Below are positions 16,012 to 23,708 of a stretch of DNA of 32,760 nt, in pieces. A program made the translations under genes and the position numbers. The DNA is from Gammaproteobacteria bacterium (lineage in GTDB: Bacteria; Pseudomonadota; Gammaproteobacteria; Steroidobacterales; Steroidobacteraceae). The notes below the pieces were generated by a model that did not search any database, was not told where the DNA came from, and was given only the letters and a program-made list of their open reading frames with translations. The stretch is from positions 17,164 to 49,923 of the forward strand of contig PLET01000089.1 of assembly GCA_003137095.1 (NCBI GenBank), in the 5' to 3' direction. Position 1 is the stretch's first letter, and each line of letters opens with the position of its first letter.

Positions 16012-17428
16012 GGCCGGCGCCGCCGCTGCGCTCGATCCGCGCACGCGGCAATTGCTGCAGGATCCCATCGTGCCCACGCTGGTGCGGCTGGGCACGCCCA
16101 ATGTGCTCATCATGGTCGCGCAGGCCTCGGCCGGCCTGATCGAGACCTTTTTCGTCGGCAAGCTCGGCACCGACGCGCTCGCCGGCATGGCGCTGGTATT
16201 TCCGGTGGTGATGCTGATGCAGACCATATCGGCCGGCGCTTTTGGCGGCGCGATCGCCTCCTCGATCGCGCGCGCGCTCGGCGGCCGCCGGCGCGCCGAG
16301 GCGGACAGCCTGGTGTTGCATGCCCTGGCGATCGCGCTGGGGATGAGCCTGTTGTTCTCGCTGACGGTGCTCGGCGGCGGGCGGCGCCTCTACGGCCTGA
16401 TGGGCGGCACCGGCGGGGCGCTCGAAGCGGCGGTGATCTACTCGAATCTGGTGTTCGCCGGCGCCGCGCTGGTGTGGGTATTCAATTCCCTGTCCGCGGT
16501 GATCCGCGGCACCGGCAACATGACGCTGCCCGCGACGGTGAGCGTGGCCGGCACGGCCCTGCTCATTCCGCTCTCGCCGCTGCTGATCTTCGGCTTTGGT
16601 CCCGTCCCGGCGCTCGGCATCGCCGGCGGCGCGGTGGCGCTGCTGATCAATTACCTCCTCGGCAGCCTCGCACTCGGCGCGTATCTGTGGTCGCGAAACA
16701 GTCTATTGCGGCCGTCCTTCGCCCAGCTGCAATTCCGCTGGCCGCTGTTTCGCGACATCCTGCGCCTGGGGCTGTTCGGCGCGGTCTCGGCGATCGCCAC
16801 CAATCTCACCATTGCGATTTGCACCGCCATCGTCGGCGGCTTCGGCACGGCCGCCATCGCCGGCTACGGCACGGCCTCGCGGATCGAGTATTTGCTGATC
16901 CCGCTGGTGTTCGGCCTCGGCGGCCCATTGGTGGCCATCGTCGGTACCTGCATGGGCGCGGGCTTGCCGGAGCGCGCCCTGCATGCCACCTGGGTGGGCG
17001 CGGCCATCGCCGTGGCCCTGACCGAGATCATCGGACTGGCCGGTGCGCTGTACCCGCAAGCCTGGCTCACGCTGTTCGACCGGGATCCGGCCATGGTGTC
17101 GGCCGGCGTGCAATACCTGCATGCGGTGGGGCCGCTGTATGGCTTCTTCGGCCTGGGATTGATCCTGTTCTTCGCCAGCCAGGGTGCAGGGCGGGTGCAA
17201 TGGCCGGTGCTCGGCAATGTGGTGCGGCTGGCGGTGGCCGCCGGCGGCGGCTGGCTGGCGCTGCGCTTCGGCGGCGGTCTGGTGCAGGTGTTCCTGGCGC
17301 AGGCCGTCGCGCTCGTGGTCTATGGCCTGTTCAATGCCGCCGCGGTGGCGGGTGGCGCGTGGTTCGGACCGGTGGGCTGGCCGCGCAGCACGCACAGGCT
17401 GGTGCGGCAGGTGCGGCGCGCGCTATGA
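16004..17428 (+). CDS. MATE-family multidrug efflux transporter
   Basis: This 474-residue inner membrane protein has about 12 membrane helices arranged as two similar six-helix bundles. Family features include TPNVLIMVAQASAGLIETFF in helix 1, AVIRGTGNMTLPATVS before helix 6, and the matching second-bundle segment RLGLFGAVSAIATNLTIAI. It should export cationic or aromatic drugs using a Na+ or H+ gradient. ATG 16004 lies inside the last codons of the MarR gene, and the 8-base overlap predicts coupled translation. Control by that MarR protein is the obvious inference. It ends the stress module, after which GC content drops. The substrate is unknown. Confidence 0.93.
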   Translation: MGEAGAAAALDPRTRQLLQDPIVPTLVRLGTPNVLIMVAQASAGLIETFFVGKLGTDALAGMALVFPVVMLMQTISAGAFGGAIASSIARALGGRRRAEADSLVLHALAIALGMSLLFSLTVLGGGRRLYGLMGGTGGALEAAVIYSNLVFAGAALVWVFNSLSAVIRGTGNMTLPATVSVAGTALLIPLSPLLIFGFGPVPALGIAGGAVALLINYLLGSLALGAYLWSRNSLLRPSFAQLQFRWPLFRDILRLGLFGAVSAIATNLTIAICTAIVGGFGTAAIAGYGTASRIEYLLIPLVFGLGGPLVAIVGTCMGAGLPERALHATWVGAAIAVALTEIIGLAGALYPQAWLTLFDRDPAMVSAGVQYLHAVGPLYGFFGLGLILFFASQGAGRVQWPVLGNVVRLAVAAGGGWLALRFGGGLVQVFLAQAVALVVYGLFNAAAVAGGAWFGPVGWPRSTHRLVRQVRRAL

Positions 17429-17510
17429 GGCGGTGGAATGCGGGCGCCGATACCCCTGCGCCCACGGCTAAATGCTAGTATCCCAGCACCTTACATTGGT
17501 TGGTGGCGTC

Positions 17511-17837
17511 ATGAAAAAAGTAGGATTGGTGCTTGGCGCCACGGTGCTGAGTCTGGGCCTCTCAGCCAGTACGATGGCGGCTGATGCGCCGACGACCGGC
17601 GCCAGCACGTCCACCGACGCGAAATCCACCGGCACGAAGTCGACAAAGAAGAAAACGACGAAGACGAGTCGGAACAAGACCGCCAGCGAAACGCCAAAGA
17701 CCAAAACCGCGATCACGGGCGATTCATCCGGCACTCCGGACTCGAGTGCCCGCTCGAAGTCGGTCAAAATAAATCCGGTGGATACTATTAGGCCAGACCC
17801 TCCGCCTCCCCCTCCACCGCCGCCTCCGCCAAAGTAG
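17511..17837 (+). CDS. Small exported Lys/Thr/Ser-rich protein with polyproline tail
   Basis: No family is recognised. The 108-residue product starts MKKVGLVLGATVLSLGLSAS and has a clear signal peptide ending near MAADA. A low-complexity Lys/Thr/Ser stretch (about residues 25-60) with repeated KSTGTKSTKKKTTKT-like basic motifs follows, then an acidic and neutral linker. The end is DPPPPPPPPPPPK. ATG 17511 is preferred to 17472, since it begins the signal peptide directly, although the ribosome site (GGTGG) is weak. The basic tract plus rigid proline tail suggests a periplasmic or surface protein that binds anionic polymer or peptidoglycan, but this is only a guess. The proline tract comes from a CCN repeat (about 17803-17834) that could vary in length by slippage. 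Confidence 0.65.
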   Translation: MKKVGLVLGATVLSLGLSASTMAADAPTTGASTSTDAKSTGTKSTKKKTTKTSRNKTASETPKTKTAITGDSSGTPDSSARSKSVKINPVDTIRPDPPPPPPPPPPPK

Positions 17838-17940
17838 ACGACGAATACTGATTGAGCAGTCCGGGCCAACCGTTGTCCACGCCCTTGCGCATGGCTTCGC
17901 CCTCAGGGATGCCCATGCGTTCGAAGTGTCGATGTGTAGC
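17838..17940 (-). pseudogene. Possible SRPBCC/AHSA1 C-terminal fragment
   Basis: Read on the minus strand, this stretch encodes HFERMGIPEGEAMRKG followed by VDNGWPGLLNQY. That looks like the last helix of an SRPBCC (AHSA1-like) protein, where an (R/G)GW-x-x-x-L-(D/N) pattern is typical. It has no start, loses frame upstream, and runs into the polyproline gene instead of a proper stop. It is at best a remnant. Confidence 0.3.
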
Positions 17941-18282
17941 TGGGCGACCGTGCGCAGGATCTCGGAGTTACGCTCCTTCGTGACCGGCGGGCCGGCGTTG
18001 ACATTTCGGCTAGAGCACGAGAGTAACGGCGAGTTTCTCGAAATCGTACGGTCCGAGCGTGTTCTCATGAGTTGGCGCTGGAAGGGCGGTGTGGAAGACC
18101 CCGGCGAGTCGCGCATCGAAATCACGCTCAAAGCCGTTCCAGAAGGCACTGAACTCACCTTCGTCCATTCGCGACTGCACGATGAAGAATCGCGCCGCGG
18201 CCACGAAAGGGGTTGGACGGGCTCGCTCGACAAGCTCGAAGCGCTTTGGGCTCAAGAATTAAATGTCACGGCGCATGTGTAG
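17926..18282 (+). pseudogene. Truncated SRPBCC/AHSA1 domain protein (N-terminus missing)
   Basis: From about 17994 the frame encodes the C-terminal two thirds of an AHSA1-type SRPBCC domain: LTFRLEHESNGEFLEIV, then VLMSWRWKGG, ESRIEITLKAVPEGTELTF and HERGWTGSLDKLEAL. The expected N-terminal strand and helix (with the E/D-x-W-x-A-(W/L)-T-x-P-E-x-L-x-x-W pattern) are absent, and the 5' part of the frame is unrelated sequence. A full-length relative with the same HERGWTG helix lies at 23709-24182. I treat this one as a broken gene. Its end overlaps the start of the next gene by 20 bases. Confidence 0.6.
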
Positions 18283-19015
18283 GACGCTCATATCGGCTTT
18301 GTTCCTTGCCGTGTTTAGCCCGACGCTGGCGGACGCCGGCACCGCTCCTTATCCGAATATGGCTCCTCTCACGCAGTACTTATCGGTAAGCCGGACCGCC
18401 GAGATCGCCATGGCGCGTAGCGCAGCACCGGCTCCGATCTCGGACAAAGCGGAGATCTTGATCCTCGGTACTCACGGATTCGAGACCGCGGTCCGCGGTA
18501 CCAATGGCTTCGTGTGTTACGTGGGGAGGTCTTGGGAGAAGGATTTCGACGACCCCGAATTTTGGAATCCAAATGTCCGTACACCCCAATGCTGGAACGC
18601 AGCGGCGGTAAGTTCGGTGCTCCCCCGGTATCTCAAGCGCACCCAATGGGTACTCGCGAAGGTTCCCAGGCAGCAGATGGCAGTGCGGACGAAGGCAGCC
18701 TGGGCGGATCACGAATTCGGCCCACCCGCTCCGCAATCCGTGGCATTCATGATGTCGAAGGACCAGTATATAAGTGATCCGACACTCGCATCAGCGGCCA
18801 ATTGGTATCCCCACATAATGTTCTTCGTGTCGGCCACTGAGGACGCGAAGTGGGGCGCCAACGTGCATGGCGCACCCATCTTCGCCACCACCAGCGATGC
18901 GGAGCCGATCACGACCTTCTTCGTAGTCGCGCCCAAATGGTCCGATGGCACCCTCGGTCCCTACGCTCAGAGCGCCCCGACCACGACGAACCCCGAAACC
19001 GATCACCACCATTGA
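18263..19015 (+). CDS. Exported protein of unknown function
   Basis: I do not recognise the family. The 250-residue product has a signal peptide (RTLISALFLAVFSPTLADAG), then a region beginning YLSVSRTAEIAMARSAAPAPI and a conserved-looking core: ILGTHGFETAVRGTNGFVCY, followed by RSWEKDFDDPEFWNPNVRTP. It has two cysteines in the mature part (in FVCYVG and TPQCWN) that could pair, and ends in a His-rich DHHH tail. Many Trp and aromatic residues suggest a folded secreted or periplasmic protein. Its start overlaps the truncated SRPBCC frame, and it converges on the DUF885 gene. Lower GC than region 1 suggests it came with the accessory block. Confidence 0.75.
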   Translation: MSRRMCRTLISALFLAVFSPTLADAGTAPYPNMAPLTQYLSVSRTAEIAMARSAAPAPISDKAEILILGTHGFETAVRGTNGFVCYVGRSWEKDFDDPEFWNPNVRTPQCWNAAAVSSVLPRYLKRTQWVLAKVPRQQMAVRTKAAWADHEFGPPAPQSVAFMMSKDQYISDPTLASAANWYPHIMFFVSATEDAKWGANVHGAPIFATTSDAEPITTFFVVAPKWSDGTLGPYAQSAPTTTNPETDHHH

Positions 19016-19050
19016 ATTTTGCGAGCCTCGGTAAGGGACTCATCGTACAC

Positions 19051-19098
19051 AGTGGACCTTCGGGATTTGAACCACGCACGCCGCATCAGCCGGTGCGT
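19051..19098 (-). other. tRNA-like 3'-half fragment (degenerate)
   Basis: On the minus strand this reads CGCACCGGCTGATGCGG and then GTGGTTCAAATCCC...GGTCCACTG. It recalls the anticodon arm, T loop (GGTTCAAATCC) and acceptor end of a tRNA of the Ile(GAT) general type. The T stem does not pair (3 of 5 mismatched), there is no D arm and no CCA end, so it cannot be a working tRNA. It may be a decayed fragment left by an integration event. Confidence 0.25.
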
Positions 19099-20933
19099 TA
19101 AATCTTTGCGCCGTCTATGTACCTCGAGACATTCTGCGCCAGCACATCCAGTGGCACATTGCCACCGTCGACCACCGCCTGATTGAAGTCGCGCAGATCA
19201 AAATGCGCTCCCAGCGCTGCCTTTGCCCGAGAACGCTGCGCCAGTATTTCGGTTTGTCCCACCTTGTAGCCGCAGGCCTGGCCCGGCCAGGAGCAATAGC
19301 GGTCTATTTCGCTTTCGGCATTGCTGCGTGGCAGACCGGTGGCGGCGATGAACTCGGTCAGGGCACGCTCGCGCGTCCAGCCCAGGGCGTGAATGCCCGT
19401 ATCCACCACCAGCCGGACTGCACGCCAGGAGAGGCCCATCAGTAATCCGACCCGCCCTGCTGGATCATCGTCATACATGCCGAGTTCATCGGCCAGTTGC
19501 TCCGCGTAGAGCGCCCAGCCTTCGGAATAGGCGTTGAACGCCAGCATGGAACGGATCAGCGGCAGCTGCTGTGCATATTCGCCCTGCCAGACGTGGCCGG
19601 GAATGCCTTCGTGAAACATCAGGTCAGGAATGGTGACCTTGTTATGGATGGACGGATCACCCAGGTTGACCCAAACCTTGCCAGGTATCTTGCCATCGAT
19701 GGAGCCGGGGCCGCCGTAAGCGGCGGGCGCACCGGGTTCTTCGGCCAGCGGCAGCCGACGAATCTCGAGATTTCCACGCACCAGGCGGCGAAATGCCTGT
19801 GGCAGCTTGGGGCGAATGGCATCAATCTTTCCTTGCATGTAGGCGATGATCTGTGCTCGCCCGGTATCGTCGTTTGGAAACTGGAATTCGGGGCGGCTTT
19901 GCAGTGCCATGGCGCGTTCCGCAACCGACCCTTGGGTGAGCCCCAGGCTCTTGAGAATGGTGTCCATCCTCGCTTGGAGTTCAACCAGCTGGCTCACCCC
20001 CATGGCATGTAACTCATCCGGCGTGCGGCGGGTGGTGGTGCTGGCGTGCAGCCCCCAGGCGTACCACTCGGGCCCGTGCGGGCGAGTGAGCAGGCCGGCA
20101 TCCGGCTTGGCGAGCACGTGCAGAGCCCTGATCTCCGCCAGCTGGCGTTCAAGCGCAGGGATGATGCCGGTGGTTACCAGCTTTGTAGCGCGCTCTGTCC
20201 AGTTGCCGGGGATCGGGGCTCCCGCCGCATTCGTTTTCCTGGCGAGCGGTCCAATCAGCGGGCCGGTGGTACTGGCTGCATCCTTGAGGCTGCGGGTGAG
20301 GGCACTCGTAGTCCGCTCCAGCAGGAAATCCGGCGGGATCAGACCGACGGAGCGGGCGCTGCGCATCCTGGCCAGTTCGCCATCCAGCAGCGCCGGGGCG
20401 GCAGCGAGTCGCGACAGGTAACTTTCAGCATCCGCCCGATCCCGTACCGGCTGATCGCCGTCGAGCATCTGTGGGATGTCGAGGTAGCCGCCAACATTTT
20501 GAATCACTACATACGGGCTGTTACGCCAGTCGCCGATGGTGGCCACGCCGTAGGGCAGGGCCATGCCTTCCAGAGCGGTACGGAATGCGCTCTCGACAAC
20601 GGCCACGCTGGTCAGAGTAGAGGGATCGAGGCCATCGCGTTGGACTCGTCCGAGACTTCTAAGAGCGCTGTTCAGGACATGCTGTTGCACCACCACGCCT
20701 CTGGCCGAGCGGTCCTCAAGCCGGCCGCGCAGTGCCGCGTGCACGCCAGTATCGACCCCAAGCCTGGTGGCCTGGGGCGGATTCAGTTCCAGCAACTGCC
20801 AGGCCAATGAATCCAGCAGCGCGGCGGCACGCTGCAGTTCGCTTCCGGCAGCATGCGAAGGGAAGGCCGCGCAGGCGGCGGTGGACAACAGGGCGGTCAG
20901 CGCGTCGCGGCGCGAAAGTACTGGAAAATTCAT
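19098..20933 (-). CDS. Exported DUF885-family hydrolase (putative zinc metallopeptidase)
   Basis: This protein is 611 residues from the chosen start. The N-terminus MNFPVLSRRDALTALL carries a twin-arginine-like signal ending near SHAAG. The DUF885 body follows, with the zinc-site motif HEGIPGH at residues 441-447 and a downstream EGWALYAEQLADELG helix typical of gluzincin-like enzymes. Another family element is YCSWPGQACGYKVG near the C-terminus. DUF885 proteins are thought to be metallopeptidases or related hydrolases; the substrate here is not known. An ATG at 20975 is also in frame, but the 20933 start begins the export signal directly. Neither has a good ribosome site. The 5' end is partly duplicated at 24571-24656. 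It is convergent with the unknown exported gene. Confidence 0.88.
   Translation of the reverse strand: MNFPVLSRRDALTALLSTAACAAFPSHAAGSELQRAAALLDSLAWQLLELNPPQATRLGVDTGVHAALRGRLEDRSARGVVVQQHVLNSALRSLGRVQRDGLDPSTLTSVAVVESAFRTALEGMALPYGVATIGDWRNSPYVVIQNVGGYLDIPQMLDGDQPVRDRADAESYLSRLAAAPALLDGELARMRSARSVGLIPPDFLLERTTSALTRSLKDAASTTGPLIGPLARKTNAAGAPIPGNWTERATKLVTTGIIPALERQLAEIRALHVLAKPDAGLLTRPHGPEWYAWGLHASTTTRRTPDELHAMGVSQLVELQARMDTILKSLGLTQGSVAERAMALQSRPEFQFPNDDTGRAQIIAYMQGKIDAIRPKLPQAFRRLVRGNLEIRRLPLAEEPGAPAAYGGPGSIDGKIPGKVWVNLGDPSIHNKVTIPDLMFHEGIPGHVWQGEYAQQLPLIRSMLAFNAYSEGWALYAEQLADELGMYDDDPAGRVGLLMGLSWRAVRLVVDTGIHALGWTRERALTEFIAATGLPRSNAESEIDRYCSWPGQACGYKVGQTEILAQRSRAKAALGAHFDLRDFNQAVVDGGNVPLDVLAQNVSRYIDGAKI
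20610..20632. repeat. 23-bp direct repeat, copy in the DUF885 gene
   Basis: The 23 bases starting GGTCAGAGTAGAGGG are identical to 24571-24593 in the same orientation. Here they are part of DUF885 coding sequence; at the second site they are a scar. Confidence 0.9.
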
Positions 20934-20982
20934 GGCCCGAATACTGAGGAGAATGTTGACGAAGGTCAAACGCATCGACCGG
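20920..20982. repeat. 63-bp direct repeat, DUF885 start region
   Basis: This 63-base segment spans the first DUF885 codons and upstream DNA. It matches 24594-24656 with 4 mismatches (94%). It contains TTGAC-GAAG-GTCAA (20956-20969), a perfect 5-bp dyad that the second copy has lost, so the dyad may be a working operator here. Confidence 0.9.
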
Positions 20983-21180
20983 TCGTCAAAAATCCTCGCG
21001 TAGACTCGAAAACCCGCACGCGCTGTCCTTCCGATGGACCAGGATCAGGCCAAGGATGGCGGCCACATTACCAAGGCCTCCCGCACACCCGACTAAACGA
21101 TTGCCGGGTTTGACGGAATACCACAACCTTCGGTATCGCCAAGTCATGCCCGCGCGTGCCTATACTCAGCCGCGAATTTC

Positions 21181-22032
21181 CTATCGAGTCCGCGACAGCC
21201 AGAACGTACGCGTTGCATAGAACGCCTCTTTGCGGCGTGCCTTTGAAACAGGACCAACATGCAGCGCGCGCAAACTCGGAAGTTTGCCGTCGAGTCGACC
21301 GATCGCCCTCTTGAGCTCGCTTGCTTCACCCTTCTCCCGGAAGCCCTTCGCGAGGTAGATCCAAACGTGTGCCAACGCCTTGGCATCAAACCGTTGCTGC
21401 CCACGGTGGACGGCCCTCAACATGAAGCCGTGGGTGTCGTCTCCCACCAGAGGCATCAACAGCCGCCCTCCCGACGCCAACCGTGTCAGCCAGCGAGACG
21501 GCGGATGCGTTCCACCTGTGAAAGCGACAATCACGTCGAGGTCATGACCCGGATCGCAAACAGAGGCATCGCCGTATATTAGTTCAACTTGCGGCAGCGC
21601 CTTCAGGTTCTCACGGGCTATGCCCGCCAGCCGCTTGTCGTACTCGATGGCACGGATATGGCCTCTTCTGCCGACTAGTTCGGCAAGAATCGCGGTGTAG
21701 TAACCTGAACCGGCGCCTACTTGGAGAACGTGTTCGCCGGGCTTGAGGTTGATCTGATCGAACAGATAGGCCCAGAACGACGGCGAGCCGTTGTTGAGAT
21801 TTTTGCGCGCGTCGAGGCTGATCAATACATTGTGAGAGACCCACGCCGGGTTTGCGTCCGGCGTGCGCCAGCTCACGGTGCCATGAAGTGTCCACGGACC
21901 GGGCGGCAGGAATTTCTCTCGTGGCACCTTTGCGAAGGCGTCGATCACTCTCGGATTGCCGCGCACAGGCCCGGCGATCCGCAGCTCTTCCGCATACGCT
22001 CGCCGCAGTGCCTTCAGAGTCTGTCTTGGCAT
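21181..22032 (-). CDS. PCMT-like SAM-dependent methyltransferase
   Basis: This 283-residue protein resembles the protein-L-isoaspartate O-methyltransferase family. It has NPRVIDAFAKVPREKFLPPG near the N-terminus (residues 26-45), motif I HVLQVGAGSGYYTAILAELV (101-120), the acidic IRAIEYDKRLAGIARENL strand-helix (127-143) and LIYGDASVCD. The TISQP-type segment that contacts isoaspartate in true PCMTs is replaced by NLNNGSPSFWAYL (79-90), and the C-terminus is about 60 residues longer than usual. So it probably methylates something other than isoaspartyl protein. It is an isolated gene on the minus strand in lower-GC DNA, with no clear ribosome site at its ATG. Confidence 0.82.
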   Translation of the reverse strand: MPRQTLKALRRAYAEELRIAGPVRGNPRVIDAFAKVPREKFLPPGPWTLHGTVSWRTPDANPAWVSHNVLISLDARKNLNNGSPSFWAYLFDQINLKPGEHVLQVGAGSGYYTAILAELVGRRGHIRAIEYDKRLAGIARENLKALPQVELIYGDASVCDPGHDLDVIVAFTGGTHPPSRWLTRLASGGRLLMPLVGDDTHGFMLRAVHRGQQRFDAKALAHVWIYLAKGFREKGEASELKRAIGRLDGKLPSLRALHVGPVSKARRKEAFYATRTFWLSRTR

Positions 22033-22265
22033 GTTGTTATCTACTGCCGAACCCGTCGGGGCCAGAACCTCATCCTAGCCGCGTGGTTTGAAAGCGCTCA
22101 TGGAACCGCCTTAACGCCACATTTTTGCCACGCTTGGCGCGCAACCGACCAACGCTAGCGCCGGAAAACCTATTGGCCGATGTCGCACCGGGCCGCGGTG
22201 TGAGCGCGGAGTGCGAGTGCGCATTCACCGGGGGTGCCGGAGCGCAATCCGACCGGTGGAGCGGC

Positions 22266-22523
22266 TTACTTGCTCGCTTTACAGCTTTGGTAGCATTCCT
22301 TCAATTCTTTTTTATGTTTGGCGACTTCGCCGGGCTTGGGGTTGCCGCAAATGAATTGTTCATACTGGTAGTAGCATTTACCACGACACGTGTTTTTTTC
22401 TTTGCTACCACAGGCAGTTGTCCCAGTCGAGCTATTGCCATTGGCCTCTACGGAGTTTGCTACCGGCGCAGCGACAAACAAAAATGCTGCGAAGACGGCG
22501 ACGATCGAGAATGGTGGTTTCAT
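22266..22523 (-). CDS. Small secreted six-cysteine protein
   Basis: No known family is recognised. The 85-residue product begins MKPPFSIVAVFAAFLFVAAP, a clear Sec signal peptide with cleavage near ANS. The mature part, about 62 residues, has six cysteines (ACG, TCRGKC, FICG, KECYQSC), enough for three disulfide bonds, and is rich in Lys. The paired C-x3-C spacings (CRGKC and CYQSC) recall CX3C-containing helical hairpins. The ATG at 22523 has AGGGGGGA upstream on this strand. The frame is open back to 22634, but that stretch lacks a signal and looks like leader. A periplasmic or secreted stress or binding protein is possible; the role is unknown. Confidence 0.72.
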   Translation of the reverse strand: MKPPFSIVAVFAAFLFVAAPVANSVEANGNSSTGTTACGSKEKNTCRGKCYYQYEQFICGNPKPGEVAKHKKELKECYQSCKASK

Positions 22524-22670
22524 CACATATCCCCCCTGCGATGCTACGAAACTTTTGATATGAGCTAACCCACTGCTGGCAAAGTTTACCTTCCGGGTCG
22601 CTCGCAGATCACTTATCGAGTATCGCAAGTCCAAACCATCGCTTCAAGTATGTGTAAATAGCTACCAGTT

Positions 22671-23249
22671 TTAACCCAGAAGCTTGGTGAGCGGGTCCCA
22701 ATAGTTCGCTTGCCAACCGGAAGCCAGATGCGTGGCCTGGCCCCTTGGAAATGCGGTGTGGTCGAATACAAGCGTCGTCTTTCCATCGCGGTCGGAGAGA
22801 TCGAAACGCGCGATCGAATACACACCCCGTGGCCAATTCATCACTCGCCACGCCTGAACTACAAGCTCATTCGGTACGAGTTCAAGCTGGCGCCCAACAA
22901 TATAGCCGCCAAACAGAGTAAAGGCGCCGCCGACACGCGCGCTCAGCTTGGTGGGACTGTGCATCATCGCCATGGCGTCCGCCTTCATGGCACTCGATAA
23001 CCGAACAATCCTGTCAAACTGCCTTTCAATCGTTAGCGCCTCGTAAACGCGCTTGGGACTTGCACTGAACACCCTCTCCTGGTGAATGGCCTCCTCCGTG
23101 TTTGAGATCTCCGGATTAGAATCGGCTCGAGCGGATTTGGGGCGTGCGGTGACGCCCGCAATCGCCAAGGCACCTGCCGCGAGCAGCCGCCTACGATCGA
23201 GTCCATTCGTCGTCGACATTCGCACCGTTGGAACAATTGGATCAGCCAT
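22671..23249 (-). CDS. Exported (Tat-type) SRPBCC/AHSA1-like protein
   Basis: This 192-residue protein has an N-terminal twin-arginine-like signal (NGLDRRRLLAAGALAIAGVT), then an AHSA1-type SRPBCC domain. Domain features are VFSASPKRVYEALTIERQFD, LSARVGGAFTLFGGYIVGR and the closing HLASGWQANYWDPLTKLL helix. SRPBCC proteins form a deep ligand-binding cavity and are usually cytosolic, so export is unusual. ATG 23249 has AAAGGA about nine bases upstream on this strand; longer in-frame starts would overrun the divergent promoter. It is divergent from the ArsR gene at 23331, with overlapping predicted promoters between them, so it is likely controlled by that regulator. The ligand is unknown. Confidence 0.8.
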   Translation of the reverse strand: MADPIVPTVRMSTTNGLDRRRLLAAGALAIAGVTARPKSARADSNPEISNTEEAIHQERVFSASPKRVYEALTIERQFDRIVRLSSAMKADAMAMMHSPTKLSARVGGAFTLFGGYIVGRQLELVPNELVVQAWRVMNWPRGVYSIARFDLSDRDGKTTLVFDHTAFPRGQATHLASGWQANYWDPLTKLLG

Positions 23250-23282
23250 GATTTTTTCCTTTCTACTTTTTCGTATGACTGC

Positions 23283-23316
23283 TTGCAATATGACACTAAA
23301 TGGTTTCATATACAAG
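23283..23316. promoter_or_regulatory. Divergent overlapping promoters with imperfect dyad
   Basis: Minus strand: TTGTAT and CATATT, 17 bases apart, drive the exported SRPBCC gene. Plus strand: TTGCAA then TCATAT, 17 bases apart, lead to the ArsR gene. The outer parts form an imperfect inverted repeat (CTTGCAATATGA against TCATATACAAG, one base bulged). One bound regulator could shut both promoters. Confidence 0.5.
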
Positions 23317-23330
23317 CCTGGAGGATTTGG

Positions 23331-23693
23331 ATGCAACCCTTTACGCACGGTGGCAGGCGGTTCGATGACGATCGGCTCGACGCCGTTCTTCATGCCCTGG
23401 CACATAGAACACGTCGAATGCTACTGAATCGATTGGCCGCGGGTCCGGCGATGGTGGGGGAACTGGCCGAGCCGATTGATATGACCAGGGTAGCGGTCTC
23501 CAAGCATCTGCGTGTGCTCGAAAACGCGCGCCTGATATCGCGCACCATCGATGGTCGCGTACACCGCTGCGCTCTGCGTCCCGAGGTGCTGCAGGAAGTT
23601 GAGCGATGGCTGGCGGGCTACCGGGAGTTCTGGACAGAAAAACTCAATGCGCTGGCGCGCTTCGCGGAAGATGGTAACCGGAACAAGGCGTAA
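23331..23693 (+). CDS. ArsR-family transcriptional regulator (SRPBCC-linked type)
   Basis: This 120-residue winged helix regulator has LDAVLHALAHRTRRMLLNRL as its first helices, then the recognition helix MTRVAVSKHLRVLENARLIS and wing RTIDGRVHRCALRP. The C-terminal helix EVERWLAGYREFWTEKLNAL is typical of the ArsR subgroup found next to SRPBCC genes. No paired metal-binding cysteines are visible, so it does not look like a metal sensor. ATG 23331 has GGAGGA five bases upstream, an excellent site. It is followed after 15 bases by an SRPBCC gene on the same transcript and is divergent from an exported SRPBCC gene. The effector is unknown. Confidence 0.92.
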   Translation: MQPFTHGGRRFDDDRLDAVLHALAHRTRRMLLNRLAAGPAMVGELAEPIDMTRVAVSKHLRVLENARLISRTIDGRVHRCALRPEVLQEVERWLAGYREFWTEKLNALARFAEDGNRNKA

Positions 23694-23708
23694 GAGGCGC
23701 GGCCGACC

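Noticed and set aside
17468..17869. Minus-strand frame with a glycine run
   Set aside because: It is the antisense of the signal peptide and polyproline gene; the glycines are the mirror of the CCN repeat.
21033..21095. 20-codon plus-strand mini-ORF (MDQDQAKDGGHITKASRTPD)
   Set aside because: No ribosome binding site, no recognisable family and no neighbour to link it with; could be chance.
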